Below are positions 34,153 through 42,966 of a stretch of 64,000 nucleotides of DNA, one piece after another. Positions within the stretch are counted from its first letter, which is position 1; the number at the start of each line of letters is the position of its first letter. Position numbers and translations under genes: made by a program. The notes below the pieces were generated by a model that was not told the origin of the DNA, did no database searches, and saw only the letters and a list, made by a program, of their open reading frames with translations. The stretch is from Nonomuraea fuscirosea (GTDB taxonomy: Bacteria; Actinomycetota; Actinomycetes; Streptosporangiales; Streptosporangiaceae): positions 62,001 through 126,000 of the forward strand of contig NZ_PVNG01000010.1 of assembly GCF_003001935.1 (NCBI RefSeq). The letters run 5' to 3'.

Positions 34153-37100
34153 TCAGTCGACGGGGACGCCGTCGAGCAGGGCCTTGAGATCACCGGCCTC
34201 GGGCGCGCCGAGCCTGCCGAAGATCTCGAACGCCCTCCGTAGGCAGTCGATGCTCCTGGTCTCGCTGCCGAGGCCGTGCAGCGCCTTGCCGAGTACGGTG
34301 AGCGAAAGCGCCTCGCCGTAGGGATGGCCGATGTCGCGGGCGACGACCAGGGCCTCCTCGGCATGGCGGACCGCCTCGGCGTAGCGTTCGGCGGCGATGA
34401 ACGTCTCGGCCAGCCGGGAGCAGACCCGCTGCTCCCACACCCGCTGTTTGCTGGCCCGGAAGAAGGCCAGGCACTCGGCGTGGTGATGGACGGCCTCGGT
34501 GATCCGGCCGACCCGGCTGAGCACGATGCCGAGGTGGTAGCGGGCCCTGGCGGTGCCGGCGCCGCTGCCGATCTCGGTGAAGATGGCCAGGCCCTTCTCG
34601 GCCGCGGCGATCGCGTCCTCGGGCCGGCCCAGGCCCAGGTGGTCGCGGGCCGAGTAGCTGAGCACCAGCGCCTCGCCGGCCGGCACGCCGTTCTCGCGGT
34701 AGAAGCGCGACGCCGCGTCGAACAGGGCCAGCGCCTCGGTGTGCCGCCGCTGCCTGCCGACCACGACGGCCAGGGCGTTGAGCACCTCGCCGGTGACGAC
34801 CTTCTCGCCGCGGGCGCGCGACAGCTCGTCCACCACCCTGAACTGCTCCTCGGCCTGCTTGAGCCGGTTGCCGGCGAACAGCACCCGGCCCAGCACGTAG
34901 CGGGCGCGCAGCTCGCCGCCCTCGTCGCCGATGTTCTGGGCGGCGGCGAGCACGGCACGGGTGCTCTGGTCGAACTCGCGGGTGTGCGTGCCCGACTCCA
35001 GCAGCGGCTCCATCGCCACCAGCAGGTCGCCGGCGGGCAGCAGCTGCCCGGGGGCGCGGGCCGACGCGGCGGCCTGGTAGATGGCCGCGAACAACGAGTC
35101 GCCCTCGGCGATCAGCCAGGCCACGGCCTCGTCGACCGAGGTGAAGTCGAGCCCGGTGCCGGCCACGGCGAGGTTGGCCGGGATCATGCTGCCCTCGTAG
35201 GCCAGCGTGTGCGCGGAGCGTGCCGAGGCCAGGTAGAAGTCCAGCAGCCGGCGCAGCGCCGTCGTCTTGGTCTCGGGCCGCTCGGTCTTGTCCAGCGTCC
35301 GCCTGGCGAACAGTTTGAGCAGGTCGTGGAAGCGGTAACGGCCGGGCGCGGGGGCCTCCAGCAGGCTGGCGTCCACCAGCGACTCGAGTACCTCCTCGGC
35401 CTCCAGGACGCTCGTCGCCAGCACGGCCGCGGCCGCGCCAGTGGAGACGTCGGGGCCGTTGGGCAGCGACAGCAGCCGGAAGGCGCGGGCCTGTTCGGGG
35501 GTGAGCTGGCCGTACCCGAGCGCGAACGTGGCCTCGACGGCCAGGTTGCCGACGCGCAGCTCGTCGAGGCGGCGCTGCTCGTCGGCCAGGCGCGACACCA
35601 GCGAGGCGACCGTCCAGGACGGGCGGGCGGCCAGCCGGGCGGCCAGGATGCGCACCGCCAGCGGCAGGAACCCGCACGCGGCCACCGCGTCCATGGCCGC
35701 GCCGTGCTCGGCCGAGACCCGCTCGGCGCCGGCCACCGCGGCGAACAGCTGCAACGCCTCGTCCGGCTCCATCACGTCGAGGTCGATGAGCTTGGCGGAG
35801 GGCAGGTCGGCCAGCTTGCCCCGGCTGGTGACGAGGGCGGCGCAGCCGGGGGCGCCCGGCAGCAGCGGGCTGACCTGCTCGGCGTCGCGGGCGTTGTCGA
35901 GCAGCACGAGGATGCGCCGCTCGGCCAGGAGCGAGCGGTAGAGCGCCGAGCGTTCCGCCTCCCCGTCGGGGATGACGTCGGGCGGGATGCCGAGCGCGCG
36001 CAGGAAGCCGCCGAGCGCCGACGCGGGCGCGGTCGCATCGTCGCTGTCGCCGCGCAGGTCGGCGTAGAGCTGGCCGTCGGGGAAGGCGTCGTCGAGCAGG
36101 TGGGCCACGTGTACGGCGAGCGCGGTCTTGCCGACGCCGCCGATGCCGGAGATGGCCGCCACCGGCACGCCCTCCGCCGCCGACCTGGTGGTGGACAGCG
36201 GGGCCGGGGAGTGGGCCGACAGGAGCGTGCGCAGCCGTACCACGATCTCCTTGCGGCCGGTGAAGTCGCCGGCGGCGGCGGGGAGCTGGGCGGGCCTGGG
36301 CAGCTCGGGAGCGGGCGGCTGCTCCTCCTGCTCCTGCGCGGGCTCGTCCGCTTGCGGGATGTCAGAGGTCTCCAGCGCCAGGGCGGGGTCGGCGGCCAGG
36401 ATGCGCTGGTGCAGGGCGCTCAGCTCGGGGCCCGGCTCGATGCCCAGCTCGTCGATCAGGGCCTCGCGGGTCTCGGTGAAGACGCTCAGCGCGTCGCCCT
36501 GCCGGCCGCAGCGGTAGAGGGCGAGCATGAGCTGGGCGCGCAGCCGTTCGCGCAGGGGGTGGTCGGCGGTCAGGGCGATCAGCTCGGAGACGACCTCCGC
36601 GTGGTTGCCCAAATCGAGGTCCACGTCCATGAGCGTCTCGATGACGCTGATGCGCCGCTCGATGAGCCGGTCGCGCTGGTGCTCGGCGTAGGGGCCGACG
36701 GTGCCGGCCAGCGGCTCGCCCTCGAACAACGCCAGTGCGGAACGCAGCTCCCCAGCGGCCTCGCCCAGCCGGCCGGCCTTGCGCGCGGCCTCGGCCTGGC
36801 CGATCCCGCGCTCGAACCTGGCCAGGTCGAGCGAGTCGTCCGGCAGCCGCAGCGCGTAGCCGCGGCCGATGGAGGTGAGCAGCTCGGGGCGCGAGCGGGC
36901 GGGCCGGTCGGGCTCCAGCACCGTACGCAGCCTGGAGACGTACGTGCGCAGCGCGCCCAGGGCGCGCGGCGGCGCCTCCTCGCCCCAGACCGCGTCGATC
37001 ATCTCGTTGGGCGTGACCGCGTGGCCTTGCCGGAGGAGCAGCATGCCGAGGATGGAACGCTGCAGGGGCGTGCCCAGGTCGAGTTCCCGGCCATCTCGCC

Positions 37101-37161
37101 ACGCGCGGACAGGACCGAGCACGGCGAACCGCAGCTCGCCTTCAACGCGTGGACCAGCCAT
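34153..37161 (-). CDS. AfsR/SARP-family regulator with NB-ARC and TPR domains
   Basis: A 1002-residue paralogue of the gene at 3296. Residues about 1-100 form the winged helix (RFAVLGPVRAWRDGRELDLG), about 101-260 the BTAD domain (ends near DELGIEPGPELSALHQRIL). A Pro/Glu linker precedes an NB-ARC ATPase with Walker A GIGGVGKT near residues 337-345 and VLLDNARD, and about 600-1000 form TPR repeats. ATG at 37161 follows TTGGAG. No antibiotic cluster lies next to it, but phased direct repeats sit upstream and downstream. Confidence 0.88.
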   Translation of the reverse strand: MAGPRVEGELRFAVLGPVRAWRDGRELDLGTPLQRSILGMLLLRQGHAVTPNEMIDAVWGEEAPPRALGALRTYVSRLRTVLEPDRPARSRPELLTSIGRGYALRLPDDSLDLARFERGIGQAEAARKAGRLGEAAGELRSALALFEGEPLAGTVGPYAEHQRDRLIERRISVIETLMDVDLDLGNHAEVVSELIALTADHPLRERLRAQLMLALYRCGRQGDALSVFTETREALIDELGIEPGPELSALHQRILAADPALALETSDIPQADEPAQEQEEQPPAPELPRPAQLPAAAGDFTGRKEIVVRLRTLLSAHSPAPLSTTRSAAEGVPVAAISGIGGVGKTALAVHVAHLLDDAFPDGQLYADLRGDSDDATAPASALGGFLRALGIPPDVIPDGEAERSALYRSLLAERRILVLLDNARDAEQVSPLLPGAPGCAALVTSRGKLADLPSAKLIDLDVMEPDEALQLFAAVAGAERVSAEHGAAMDAVAACGFLPLAVRILAARLAARPSWTVASLVSRLADEQRRLDELRVGNLAVEATFALGYGQLTPEQARAFRLLSLPNGPDVSTGAAAAVLATSVLEAEEVLESLVDASLLEAPAPGRYRFHDLLKLFARRTLDKTERPETKTTALRRLLDFYLASARSAHTLAYEGSMIPANLAVAGTGLDFTSVDEAVAWLIAEGDSLFAAIYQAAASARAPGQLLPAGDLLVAMEPLLESGTHTREFDQSTRAVLAAAQNIGDEGGELRARYVLGRVLFAGNRLKQAEEQFRVVDELSRARGEKVVTGEVLNALAVVVGRQRRHTEALALFDAASRFYRENGVPAGEALVLSYSARDHLGLGRPEDAIAAAEKGLAIFTEIGSGAGTARARYHLGIVLSRVGRITEAVHHHAECLAFFRASKQRVWEQRVCSRLAETFIAAERYAEAVRHAEEALVVARDIGHPYGEALSLTVLGKALHGLGSETRSIDCLRRAFEIFGRLGAPEAGDLKALLDGVPVD

Positions 37162-37256
37162 GCCGTATATCTCCAAGCCAATGGAACGATTTGTTACCAA
37201 ATGATAGATCCATACCTTCTCGTCACCTAGATCCAGGTTGATCGTTCACCGGAGCG

Positions 37257-37285
37257 TTGATCCGCCTTTGATTGGGTGTTGAGCG
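37257..37285. repeat. 11-bp-phased TTGA repeats, copy B, upstream of the SARP gene
   Basis: Three heptamers TTGATCC, TTGATTG and TTGAGCG start at 37257, 37268 and 37279, exactly 11 bp apart. A further TTGATCG at 37238 is out of phase. The block lies 96 bp upstream of the SARP start (minus strand) and could be its autoregulatory site. It resembles copy A at 33858. Confidence 0.6.
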
Positions 37286-37370
37286 CCGCCCTCGATGGTG
37301 GTCGTGAGGCGTGACACGCATCGCGGGGGCGTGTGTCATGTAGAGGGAATGTAGGCCGGAAAAAATACGA

Positions 37371-37395
37371 CCCCGCCCGATCAAATCGGGCGGGG
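37371..37395 (-). terminator. Rho-independent terminator for the GNAT gene
   Basis: CCCCGCCCGAT (37371-37381) and ATCGGGCGGGG (37385-37395) form a perfect 11-bp stem with a 3-nt loop. On the minus strand it is followed by a run of T (from AAAAAATA at 37360-37367). It starts about 18 bp past the GNAT stop at 37413. Confidence 0.9.
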
Positions 37396-37412
37396 CTGGG
37401 GTGGACGGGTTC

Positions 37413-38057
37413 TCAGGCTGCCTCGACCAGGCCGAGCCTCATGGCCAGACGCTCGCGTACGAGCGGCCATTCGGAGCTGAGGATCGAGTAGAACGCGGTA
37501 TCTCGGACCGTATCGTCGGCGCCTCGGCTATCCGCTCGCCGCACCCCGTCGAAGTGTGCGCCGAGAGCCTCGATGGCGGCCCGGGATCTGCTGTTGCGTA
37601 CGTCTGCCTTAAGGGTGATGCGGTGGACGCCCCACGTCTCGAAGGCGTGCGAGAGCAGGAGGTATTTGCTCTCCCGGTTGACCCCGGTGCCCTGGGCGCC
37701 GGCGCCCAGCCAGGTGTAACCGATGTCGGCCACGGACGGGGTGTCGCCCACCGCACCTCGTGTACCCGGCGGCCAGGGCATGGGGCCCTGCCAGTACTCC
37801 AGGTGCATGAGACGGGTGGCACCGACCACGCGGTCGGTGTTCAGCCACCGGATGGCGAAGGGCAATGAGCGGCCCTCCGCCTGCTCAGCCATGGCCGCCT
37901 CCACGTAGGAGACGACCTCGTCCCGGCTGTGCGGGACCCGAGTGAAGGCGTAGATGGAGCGGTCTTCACTCGCAGCGGCGACGAGGTCCTCGACCGCCGC
38001 CAGGCTGAGAGGTTCCAGGCGCACGAGGCGCCCGGACAAGGTGACAAGAGCGGGCAT
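37413..38057 (-). CDS. GNAT family N-acetyltransferase (RimJ/RimL-like)
   Basis: A 214-residue acetyltransferase of the RimJ/RimL type, with GRLVRLEPLSLAAVEDLVAA, RVVGATRLMHLEYW, YTWLGAGAQGTGVNRESKYL (acetyl-CoA loop near residues 128-147) and ITLKADVRNSRSRAAIEALG. Such enzymes acetylate ribosomal or other protein N-termini or small amines. ATG at 38057 is used; starts up to 38093 are open. A clear terminator follows at 37371-37395. Confidence 0.85.
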   Translation of the reverse strand: MPALVTLSGRLVRLEPLSLAAVEDLVAAASEDRSIYAFTRVPHSRDEVVSYVEAAMAEQAEGRSLPFAIRWLNTDRVVGATRLMHLEYWQGPMPWPPGTRGAVGDTPSVADIGYTWLGAGAQGTGVNRESKYLLLSHAFETWGVHRITLKADVRNSRSRAAIEALGAHFDGVRRADSRGADDTVRDTAFYSILSSEWPLVRERLAMRLGLVEAA

Positions 38058-38198
38058 GAGCACATGATGAGGGCTACGGAGCGTGCGCGTCACCAGGCAG
38101 TCACAACCATCTTCCCGACCGATTTGCGGACGTGGTGTTTCCGCAGGTCAGGGGCCCCTTTTGAGGGTGGGTAAACCCGCTCTTGGGGAAAGATTCGC

Positions 38199-39485
38199 CT
38201 AACCGTGACATGCCGTCGGCACGAGGGCGGCGGGCCGTTCGCCCACCACGCCGTGACGTACCGGGGAGAGCCTGCTCAGCCCGGCCGACAGGAAGTCGAG
38301 ATTGGCCGCGATCCACGGCAACTGGAGCGGATCGGGGCTGTTCAGGGCGGCGCCGCGCTCCTCGGCGGTGTCGCCGTAGAGCAGGCTCACCGCGACCCTG
38401 ACCCGGGCGGCCGTCGGGGTGTCGCCGAAGGCGTGTCCCGGCAGGACACCGATGCCGTGCTCTTCGAGCAGCAGCTTGGTGATCTCGGCGGAGCCGCCGA
38501 GCCGCAGGTGACTGAGGTCGGGATAGAGGTAGAAGCCGCCCTGCGGCATGGGCACGCAGGCGCCGATCTCGGTGAACCTGTCGTGGACTGCGCGGGCGAC
38601 CACGCCGTGCAACCGGCGGCTGCGGGCGATGCGCTCGGTCAGCTCGTCGGGATCGCCGAAGGCGTAGGCCGCGGCCTCCTGTACGGGCGCCGCGGGCGCC
38701 GACCAGATCTCGCTGGCCACCGCGAGCAGCTGCCTGCGCAGGTCGTGCCCGTTCTCGGGCAGCCGGGCCACGCCGATCCGCCAGCCGCCCAGGGCCAGGC
38801 TCTTGCTCAGCCCGGTGGTGACGATCGTGCGCTCCGGCGCCAGATCGGCCGGCGAGGTGTAGGGCAGCTCCGGGTCGTGCAGCAGGTCGCGGTAGATCTC
38901 GTCGGAGATGATGGTCAGGTCGAACTCGCGGGCGACCCGGACGAGGCGGGCGATCGTCTCCGGCGTGGCCAGGCGTCCCGTCGGGTTGTCGGGCAGGGTC
39001 ACCAGCACGGAGCTGACGGTCCTGCCCTGCGACCTGGCCAGGCGCACCTCGGCGGCGACCAGATCCGGATCGGGCACTCCGCCCTCTCCTGGCGGTGCGG
39101 GCACCAGGAGGGGACGGGAGCCGACCAGGTCGGCCTGCGCGGCATAGCTGACCCAGCTGGGCATGGGCAGGACGATGTCTCCGCCGATCGCCAGCAGCAG
39201 GCCGTACAGCAGTGACTTGCTGCCGGGGCCGCAGACGACCAGGTCGGGGTCGGTGGTGAGCCCCCGTCGGGTCCAGTAGCCCGCCGCCGCGGCCCGCAGG
39301 CCGGGCGCCCCCGCGACCGGCCCGTAGCCGTTGCGCTCCGACGCGGCGGCCAGCCTGTCGCGCAGCGCCGGGTGGACGGGCAGACCGGCCTCACCGAAGG
39401 CCAGGTGCAGCACGCGCTCCCCGGCGCGTCGTCTTCGCTCGATGTCCTCATTGGCCGCCAGGGTGGCGGACAGAGTTACGGTCAT
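38199..39485 (-). CDS. Class I/II pyridoxal phosphate aminotransferase
   Basis: A 428-residue fold-type I PLP enzyme. DNPTG (166-170), SDEIYRDLLHD (194-204) and the Schiff-base Lys228 in TTGLSKSLALGGWRIG are all present, plus YGPVAGAPGLRAAAA near the N-terminus. It resembles aspartate/tyrosine-type transaminases, but the substrate is open. ATG at 39485. It is divergent from a LysR gene, 79 bp apart, with a CACAA-TTGTG inverted repeat between them, so LysR control is likely. Confidence 0.85.
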   Translation of the reverse strand: MTVTLSATLAANEDIERRRRAGERVLHLAFGEAGLPVHPALRDRLAAASERNGYGPVAGAPGLRAAAAGYWTRRGLTTDPDLVVCGPGSKSLLYGLLLAIGGDIVLPMPSWVSYAAQADLVGSRPLLVPAPPGEGGVPDPDLVAAEVRLARSQGRTVSSVLVTLPDNPTGRLATPETIARLVRVAREFDLTIISDEIYRDLLHDPELPYTSPADLAPERTIVTTGLSKSLALGGWRIGVARLPENGHDLRRQLLAVASEIWSAPAAPVQEAAAYAFGDPDELTERIARSRRLHGVVARAVHDRFTEIGACVPMPQGGFYLYPDLSHLRLGGSAEITKLLLEEHGIGVLPGHAFGDTPTAARVRVAVSLLYGDTAEERGAALNSPDPLQLPWIAANLDFLSAGLSRLSPVRHGVVGERPAALVPTACHG

Positions 39486-39524
39486 GTTTGTCACGTTCCC
39501 AGAGTGGTTGGATGAAGGCATCAG

Positions 39525-39544
39525 CACAAGCGGAGCTTTTTGTG
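39525..39544. promoter_or_regulatory. LysR-type inverted repeat
   Basis: CACAA (39525-39529) and TTGTG (39540-39544) form an inverted repeat with a 10-bp spacer in the 79-bp gap between the divergent aminotransferase and LysR genes. This spacing is near the LysR T-N11-A norm. Confidence 0.45.
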
Positions 39545-39564
39545 GGTAGGCATAAGGAAGTCTG

Positions 39565-40596
39565 ATGCTCGAATTGCGGCGATTGGTCCTGATCTGCGAA
39601 TTCGCTAGGAAGGGAAGTATCGCGGCGACGGCAGAAGCGCTCGGCTACAGTCCGTCCGCCGTATCCCAACAGCTGGTCGCGCTCGAACGCGAGACCGGCA
39701 CGGCGCTCATCGACAGGACGGCGCGCAGCGCCGAGCTGACCGACGCCGGCCGCCGGCTCGTCCTGCACGCCGAGCGCATCCTGTCGATGGTGGAGGAGGC
39801 CGAGTCCGACCTCTCCGCGCACGCCGGCAAACCGTCCGGGCGGGTCGTGGTGAGCGCCTTCCCGACGGCGGCGGTGGCGTTCGCGCCCGCGCTGGCGCGC
39901 TCGCTGCGCCGCCACACCGAGCTGACGCTGCGGCTGGGACAGAGCAGGTCCGGGCGCGGGATGCGCGAGGTGCAGTCGGGCGAGGTGGACCTCGCGCTCG
40001 TGGACGACTGGTACGGCCGCGTCCGCGACAGCGAGAGCCTGCGCGTGTTCCCCCTGCTGCGCGACCCCATGGTGCTGGTCGTCCCGCGCAAGCACCGCCT
40101 GGCCGACCCCGACGTGCCTCTCGACCTGCGCGAGCTGCGCGACGAGCCGTGGATGGCCACCCCCGACGGCGAGCCCTCGCGGCTGGCGGTGGACCGGCTG
40201 CTCGTCGACGTGGGCGGCACCCGGCCGACGCCGTGGGAGTTCGAGGGGCTGGGCACGATCCTGTCGCTGGTCGCCAAGGGCATCGGCATCGCCGCCGTGC
40301 CCTCGCTGGCCCTGGCCGCCGGCGTGCGCGGGCTGGCCGTGCGGCAGTTCCCCGGCGATCCGGTGGTCCGCGACGTGCACGCGGTCGCGCGCGGGTCCAG
40401 CGTGCACCGGCCGTCGGTGTCCGTGACGTTGCGCGCCGTCCACGTCGCCGCCCGCTACATCGCCGCCGACCTGGAGCCGGTGCGCCTGGCTGAGCGGCGG
40501 CGCGAGGACCGGCCGGCCGGCGAATCCGGCGGCGGGTGGGAGGGCGGTTCTGTGCGGTCGGCGGGTGACGTCGTCGGGAGGTCGTTCGGCGAGTGA
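39565..40596 (+). CDS. LysR family transcriptional regulator
   Basis: A 343-residue LysR regulator. The HTH is residues about 1-60 (LELRRLVLICEFARKGSIAA, EALGYSPSAVSQQLVALERE). The substrate-binding domain follows (SGRVVVSAFPTAAVAFAPAL, VPRKHRLADPDVPLDLREL). ATG at 39565. Its C-terminal tail (RRREDRPAGESGGGWEGGSV onward) is long and low complexity. Divergence from the aminotransferase suggests that gene as target. Confidence 0.9.
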   Translation: MLELRRLVLICEFARKGSIAATAEALGYSPSAVSQQLVALERETGTALIDRTARSAELTDAGRRLVLHAERILSMVEEAESDLSAHAGKPSGRVVVSAFPTAAVAFAPALARSLRRHTELTLRLGQSRSGRGMREVQSGEVDLALVDDWYGRVRDSESLRVFPLLRDPMVLVVPRKHRLADPDVPLDLRELRDEPWMATPDGEPSRLAVDRLLVDVGGTRPTPWEFEGLGTILSLVAKGIGIAAVPSLALAAGVRGLAVRQFPGDPVVRDVHAVARGSSVHRPSVSVTLRAVHVAARYIAADLEPVRLAERRREDRPAGESGGGWEGGSVRSAGDVVGRSFGE

Positions 40597-40673
40597 AAGG
40601 TCGTTGAGGTCTGCTGCCGGTTCTTCTTCGGTCTGTGCGGTCATGGTCCTGTGAGGCGATAACGTCTGCGGTC

Positions 40674-41345
40674 ATGGCGCCGACGTACGACATCGAGCAG
40701 TTGCTGCTCTCCCAGCCCAGCGTCCGTACGGTCGCGGGCGTGGACGAAGTGGGCCGGGGCGCGTGGGCGGGGCCGGTCACGGTCTGCGCGGTCGTCACCG
40801 ACCTGTCCGAGCCGCCGGCCGGTCTGACCGACTCCAAGCAGGTCTCCGTGGCGAAACGCGCTCCGCTGGCCGCCGAACTGGCGGTCTGGGCGGCGGGCGT
40901 CGGTTTCGGCGAGGCCACGCACGAGGAGATCGACACGCTCGGCATGACGGAGGCCCTGCGCAGGGCCGCGCGCCGGGCGCTCGAATCGCTGCCGGTCCGT
41001 CCCGACGCGGTGATCCTCGACGGCAAGCACGACTACATCGGCGCGCCGTGGCCGGTGCGGCTCGAGGTCAAGGGTGACGCGGCGAGCATCTCGGTCGCCG
41101 CGGCCTCGGTGCTGGCCAAGGTGCGGCGCGATGCGTACATGGGGACGATCGGCTGCGAGGAGTACGGGTTCGCGGAGAACGCGGGCTACCCCTCACCCGT
41201 GCATCAGGAGGCGCTCGCCCGTCTCGGGCCCACCCCGCACCATCGGCTCTCATGGTCATACCTAGACGAACTGCCCCAATGGCGACACTTGAAGCACCAT
41301 CGTGACCCGCTGGCGGGCGAAGGGCAGGCCAGCCTCTTCGCGTAG
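40674..41345 (+). CDS. rnhB: Ribonuclease HII
   Basis: A 223-residue RNase HII that cleaves RNA of RNA-DNA hybrids and single ribonucleotides in DNA. GVDEVGRGAWAGP (Asp24, Glu25) is the active-site motif, with the Asp of VILDGKHDYIG and the SVAAASVLAKVRRDAYM segment also present. The ATG at 40674 gives MAPTYDIEQL; the frame is open to 40635. Length is usual. Confidence 0.95.
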   Translation: MAPTYDIEQLLLSQPSVRTVAGVDEVGRGAWAGPVTVCAVVTDLSEPPAGLTDSKQVSVAKRAPLAAELAVWAAGVGFGEATHEEIDTLGMTEALRRAARRALESLPVRPDAVILDGKHDYIGAPWPVRLEVKGDAASISVAAASVLAKVRRDAYMGTIGCEEYGFAENAGYPSPVHQEALARLGPTPHHRLSWSYLDELPQWRHLKHHRDPLAGEGQASLFA

Positions 41346-41372
41346 TCGCGTTGATCGGCCATGATTCGGTGA

Positions 41373-42353
41373 ATGCGCATCGGCATTTTCGTCGTCGCGG
41401 GCCTGTTCCCCGGCCGGCAGGCCGGGCCGACGCTCACGGACGCTGTGGAATGGATCGTCGCGGCCGAGCGGGCCGGGTTCGACGACGCCTGGATCGCCGA
41501 ACACCACTTCATGTCGTACGGCGTCTGCCCCTCCCCGCTCACCCTGGCCGCGGTCGCGATCGGCAGGACCACCCGCATCGGGCTCGGCACGGCCGTCAGC
41601 GTGCTGTCCACCCAGCATCCCGTGGCGCTGGCCGAGCAGGCCGCGATGCTGCACCACCTGTCCGGCGGGCGGTTCACGCTGGGCGTCGGCAGGGGCGGGC
41701 CGTGGGTGGATCTGGAGGTGTTCGGGACCGGGCTCGATCGCTACGAGCGGGGGTTCGCCGAGTCGCTCGACCTGCTGGTGTCCGCGCTGTCGGGCGCGTC
41801 GGTGGCGGCGGACGGGGAGTTCTTCCGGTTCAGGGAGGTGCCGATGGTGCCGCCGGCGCGGCTGCGGCCGGTCGTCGCCTGCACCTCTCCCGGCACCGTC
41901 GGGCTGGCGGCCGAGCGCGGGCTGCCGATGTTGCTGGGCATGCACATCGGGGACGCGGACAAGGCGGCGCTGGTGCGGAGGTACCGCGAGCACGGTGGGC
42001 CGGGGGCCGCGCATGTGGCGGCGGGGGTGGCCTTGGTGGGTGACTCCACGGCCGCGGCGGTGCGGGAGCTCAAGGAACGGATGCCGTCCTGGCTGGGGCC
42101 CGGGCTGGCCGGATACGTGCCGCTGGACGACCGGCCGCGCACTCCTCGGGACGCCGGCGCCTACGTGGACCTGCTGACCGGGATCCATCCCGTGGGGTCG
42201 GCTGGACACTGCGCCGAGACGCTGCGGCGCACGGCCGAGAGCACCGGCATCGAGCACTTCATCCTGCTCGTGGAGGGGCTCGGCGAGCACCGGCGGACGC
42301 TGGAGAACATCGCCAGGTTCGGCGCCGAGGTGCTGCCGCTGCTGCGCGGCTGA
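41373..42353 (+). CDS. LLM-class flavin-dependent oxidoreductase
   Basis: A 326-residue luciferase-like oxidoreductase starting MRIGIFVVAGLFPGRQAGPT. FDDAWIAEHHFMSYGVCPSP, IGLGTAVSVLSTQHPVALAE and GGRFTLGVGRGGPWVDLEVF are typical of the family. It starts 27 bp after rnhB. Cofactor and substrate are not determinable; the third LLM enzyme of the window. Confidence 0.85.
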   Translation: MRIGIFVVAGLFPGRQAGPTLTDAVEWIVAAERAGFDDAWIAEHHFMSYGVCPSPLTLAAVAIGRTTRIGLGTAVSVLSTQHPVALAEQAAMLHHLSGGRFTLGVGRGGPWVDLEVFGTGLDRYERGFAESLDLLVSALSGASVAADGEFFRFREVPMVPPARLRPVVACTSPGTVGLAAERGLPMLLGMHIGDADKAALVRRYREHGGPGAAHVAAGVALVGDSTAAAVRELKERMPSWLGPGLAGYVPLDDRPRTPRDAGAYVDLLTGIHPVGSAGHCAETLRRTAESTGIEHFILLVEGLGEHRRTLENIARFGAEVLPLLRG

Positions 42354-42449
42354 GCGGCTGCGCGTGCTGCTGCGTGTGCGGCGGCAGGGCTTGGGCGGCT
42401 GCGCGGCTGATCCGGCGGGCCGGCCGGGGCCGACCCGCCGGGCAGGGGC

Positions 42450-42836
42450 TCAGCAGTCGACGAGCTCCGGTTTCTGGTTGAGGATCTGAGCGCGCGGGGT
42501 GACGAAGTCGGCCAGTGCCTTCGTGGCCGTCGGGTCGAAGACGGCGACCCGGTGGCAGTTCTGGAAGGCCAGGCGTACGCCGTAGTGACGCTCAAGCGCG
42601 CCACGCATCGAGTCGCTCGCCAGGCAGCGAAGGAGCTGGCCGCGCGCCTCTTCCGACGGCGGCGGCACCTCGTTGTCGGCGAACTCGGTCCCGCTGTGCT
42701 CACGCTGCTTGACCAGCTCGCTGATCAGCGACCACGCGTAGGGCAGTGAGTCGCGGACGCAGGCGAGGAAGGCCGCGTCATCGACCTCACCGGCTTTGGC
42801 CTGGTCGAGCAGATCGTTCGGAACGGTCAGCGACAT
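42450..42836 (-). CDS. SCO5389 family protein
   Basis: A 128-residue protein MSLTVPNDLLDQAKAGEVDD... ending QILNQKPELVDC. The stretch PYAWSLISELVKQREHSGTE, a PPPSEEARGQLLRCLASDSM helix and LERHYGVRLAFQNCHRVAVF match the actinobacterial SCO5389 family, whose function is unknown. It lies upstream of neither an operon partner nor a regulator, but a P-loop ATPase with Zur-like control follows on the same strand. Confidence 0.85.
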   Translation of the reverse strand: MSLTVPNDLLDQAKAGEVDDAAFLACVRDSLPYAWSLISELVKQREHSGTEFADNEVPPPSEEARGQLLRCLASDSMRGALERHYGVRLAFQNCHRVAVFDPTATKALADFVTPRAQILNQKPELVDC

Positions 42837-42966
42837 TCTGTCTCCTCTCGAAAGGGATTGAATCTGACGCTAGGTCGGAAAAGGGAAGGGCTCCAGATTC
42901 CCGACGGGAACAGTCGCGTGATCTCGGGCCCCGCGTCCCCTGGGCCTCGGCGTAGGGTCGCGCCGT

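Noticed and set aside
34033..34242. Small plus-strand frame near the end of the second SARP gene
   Set aside because: No ribosome site, no coding bias, and it overlaps the regulator.
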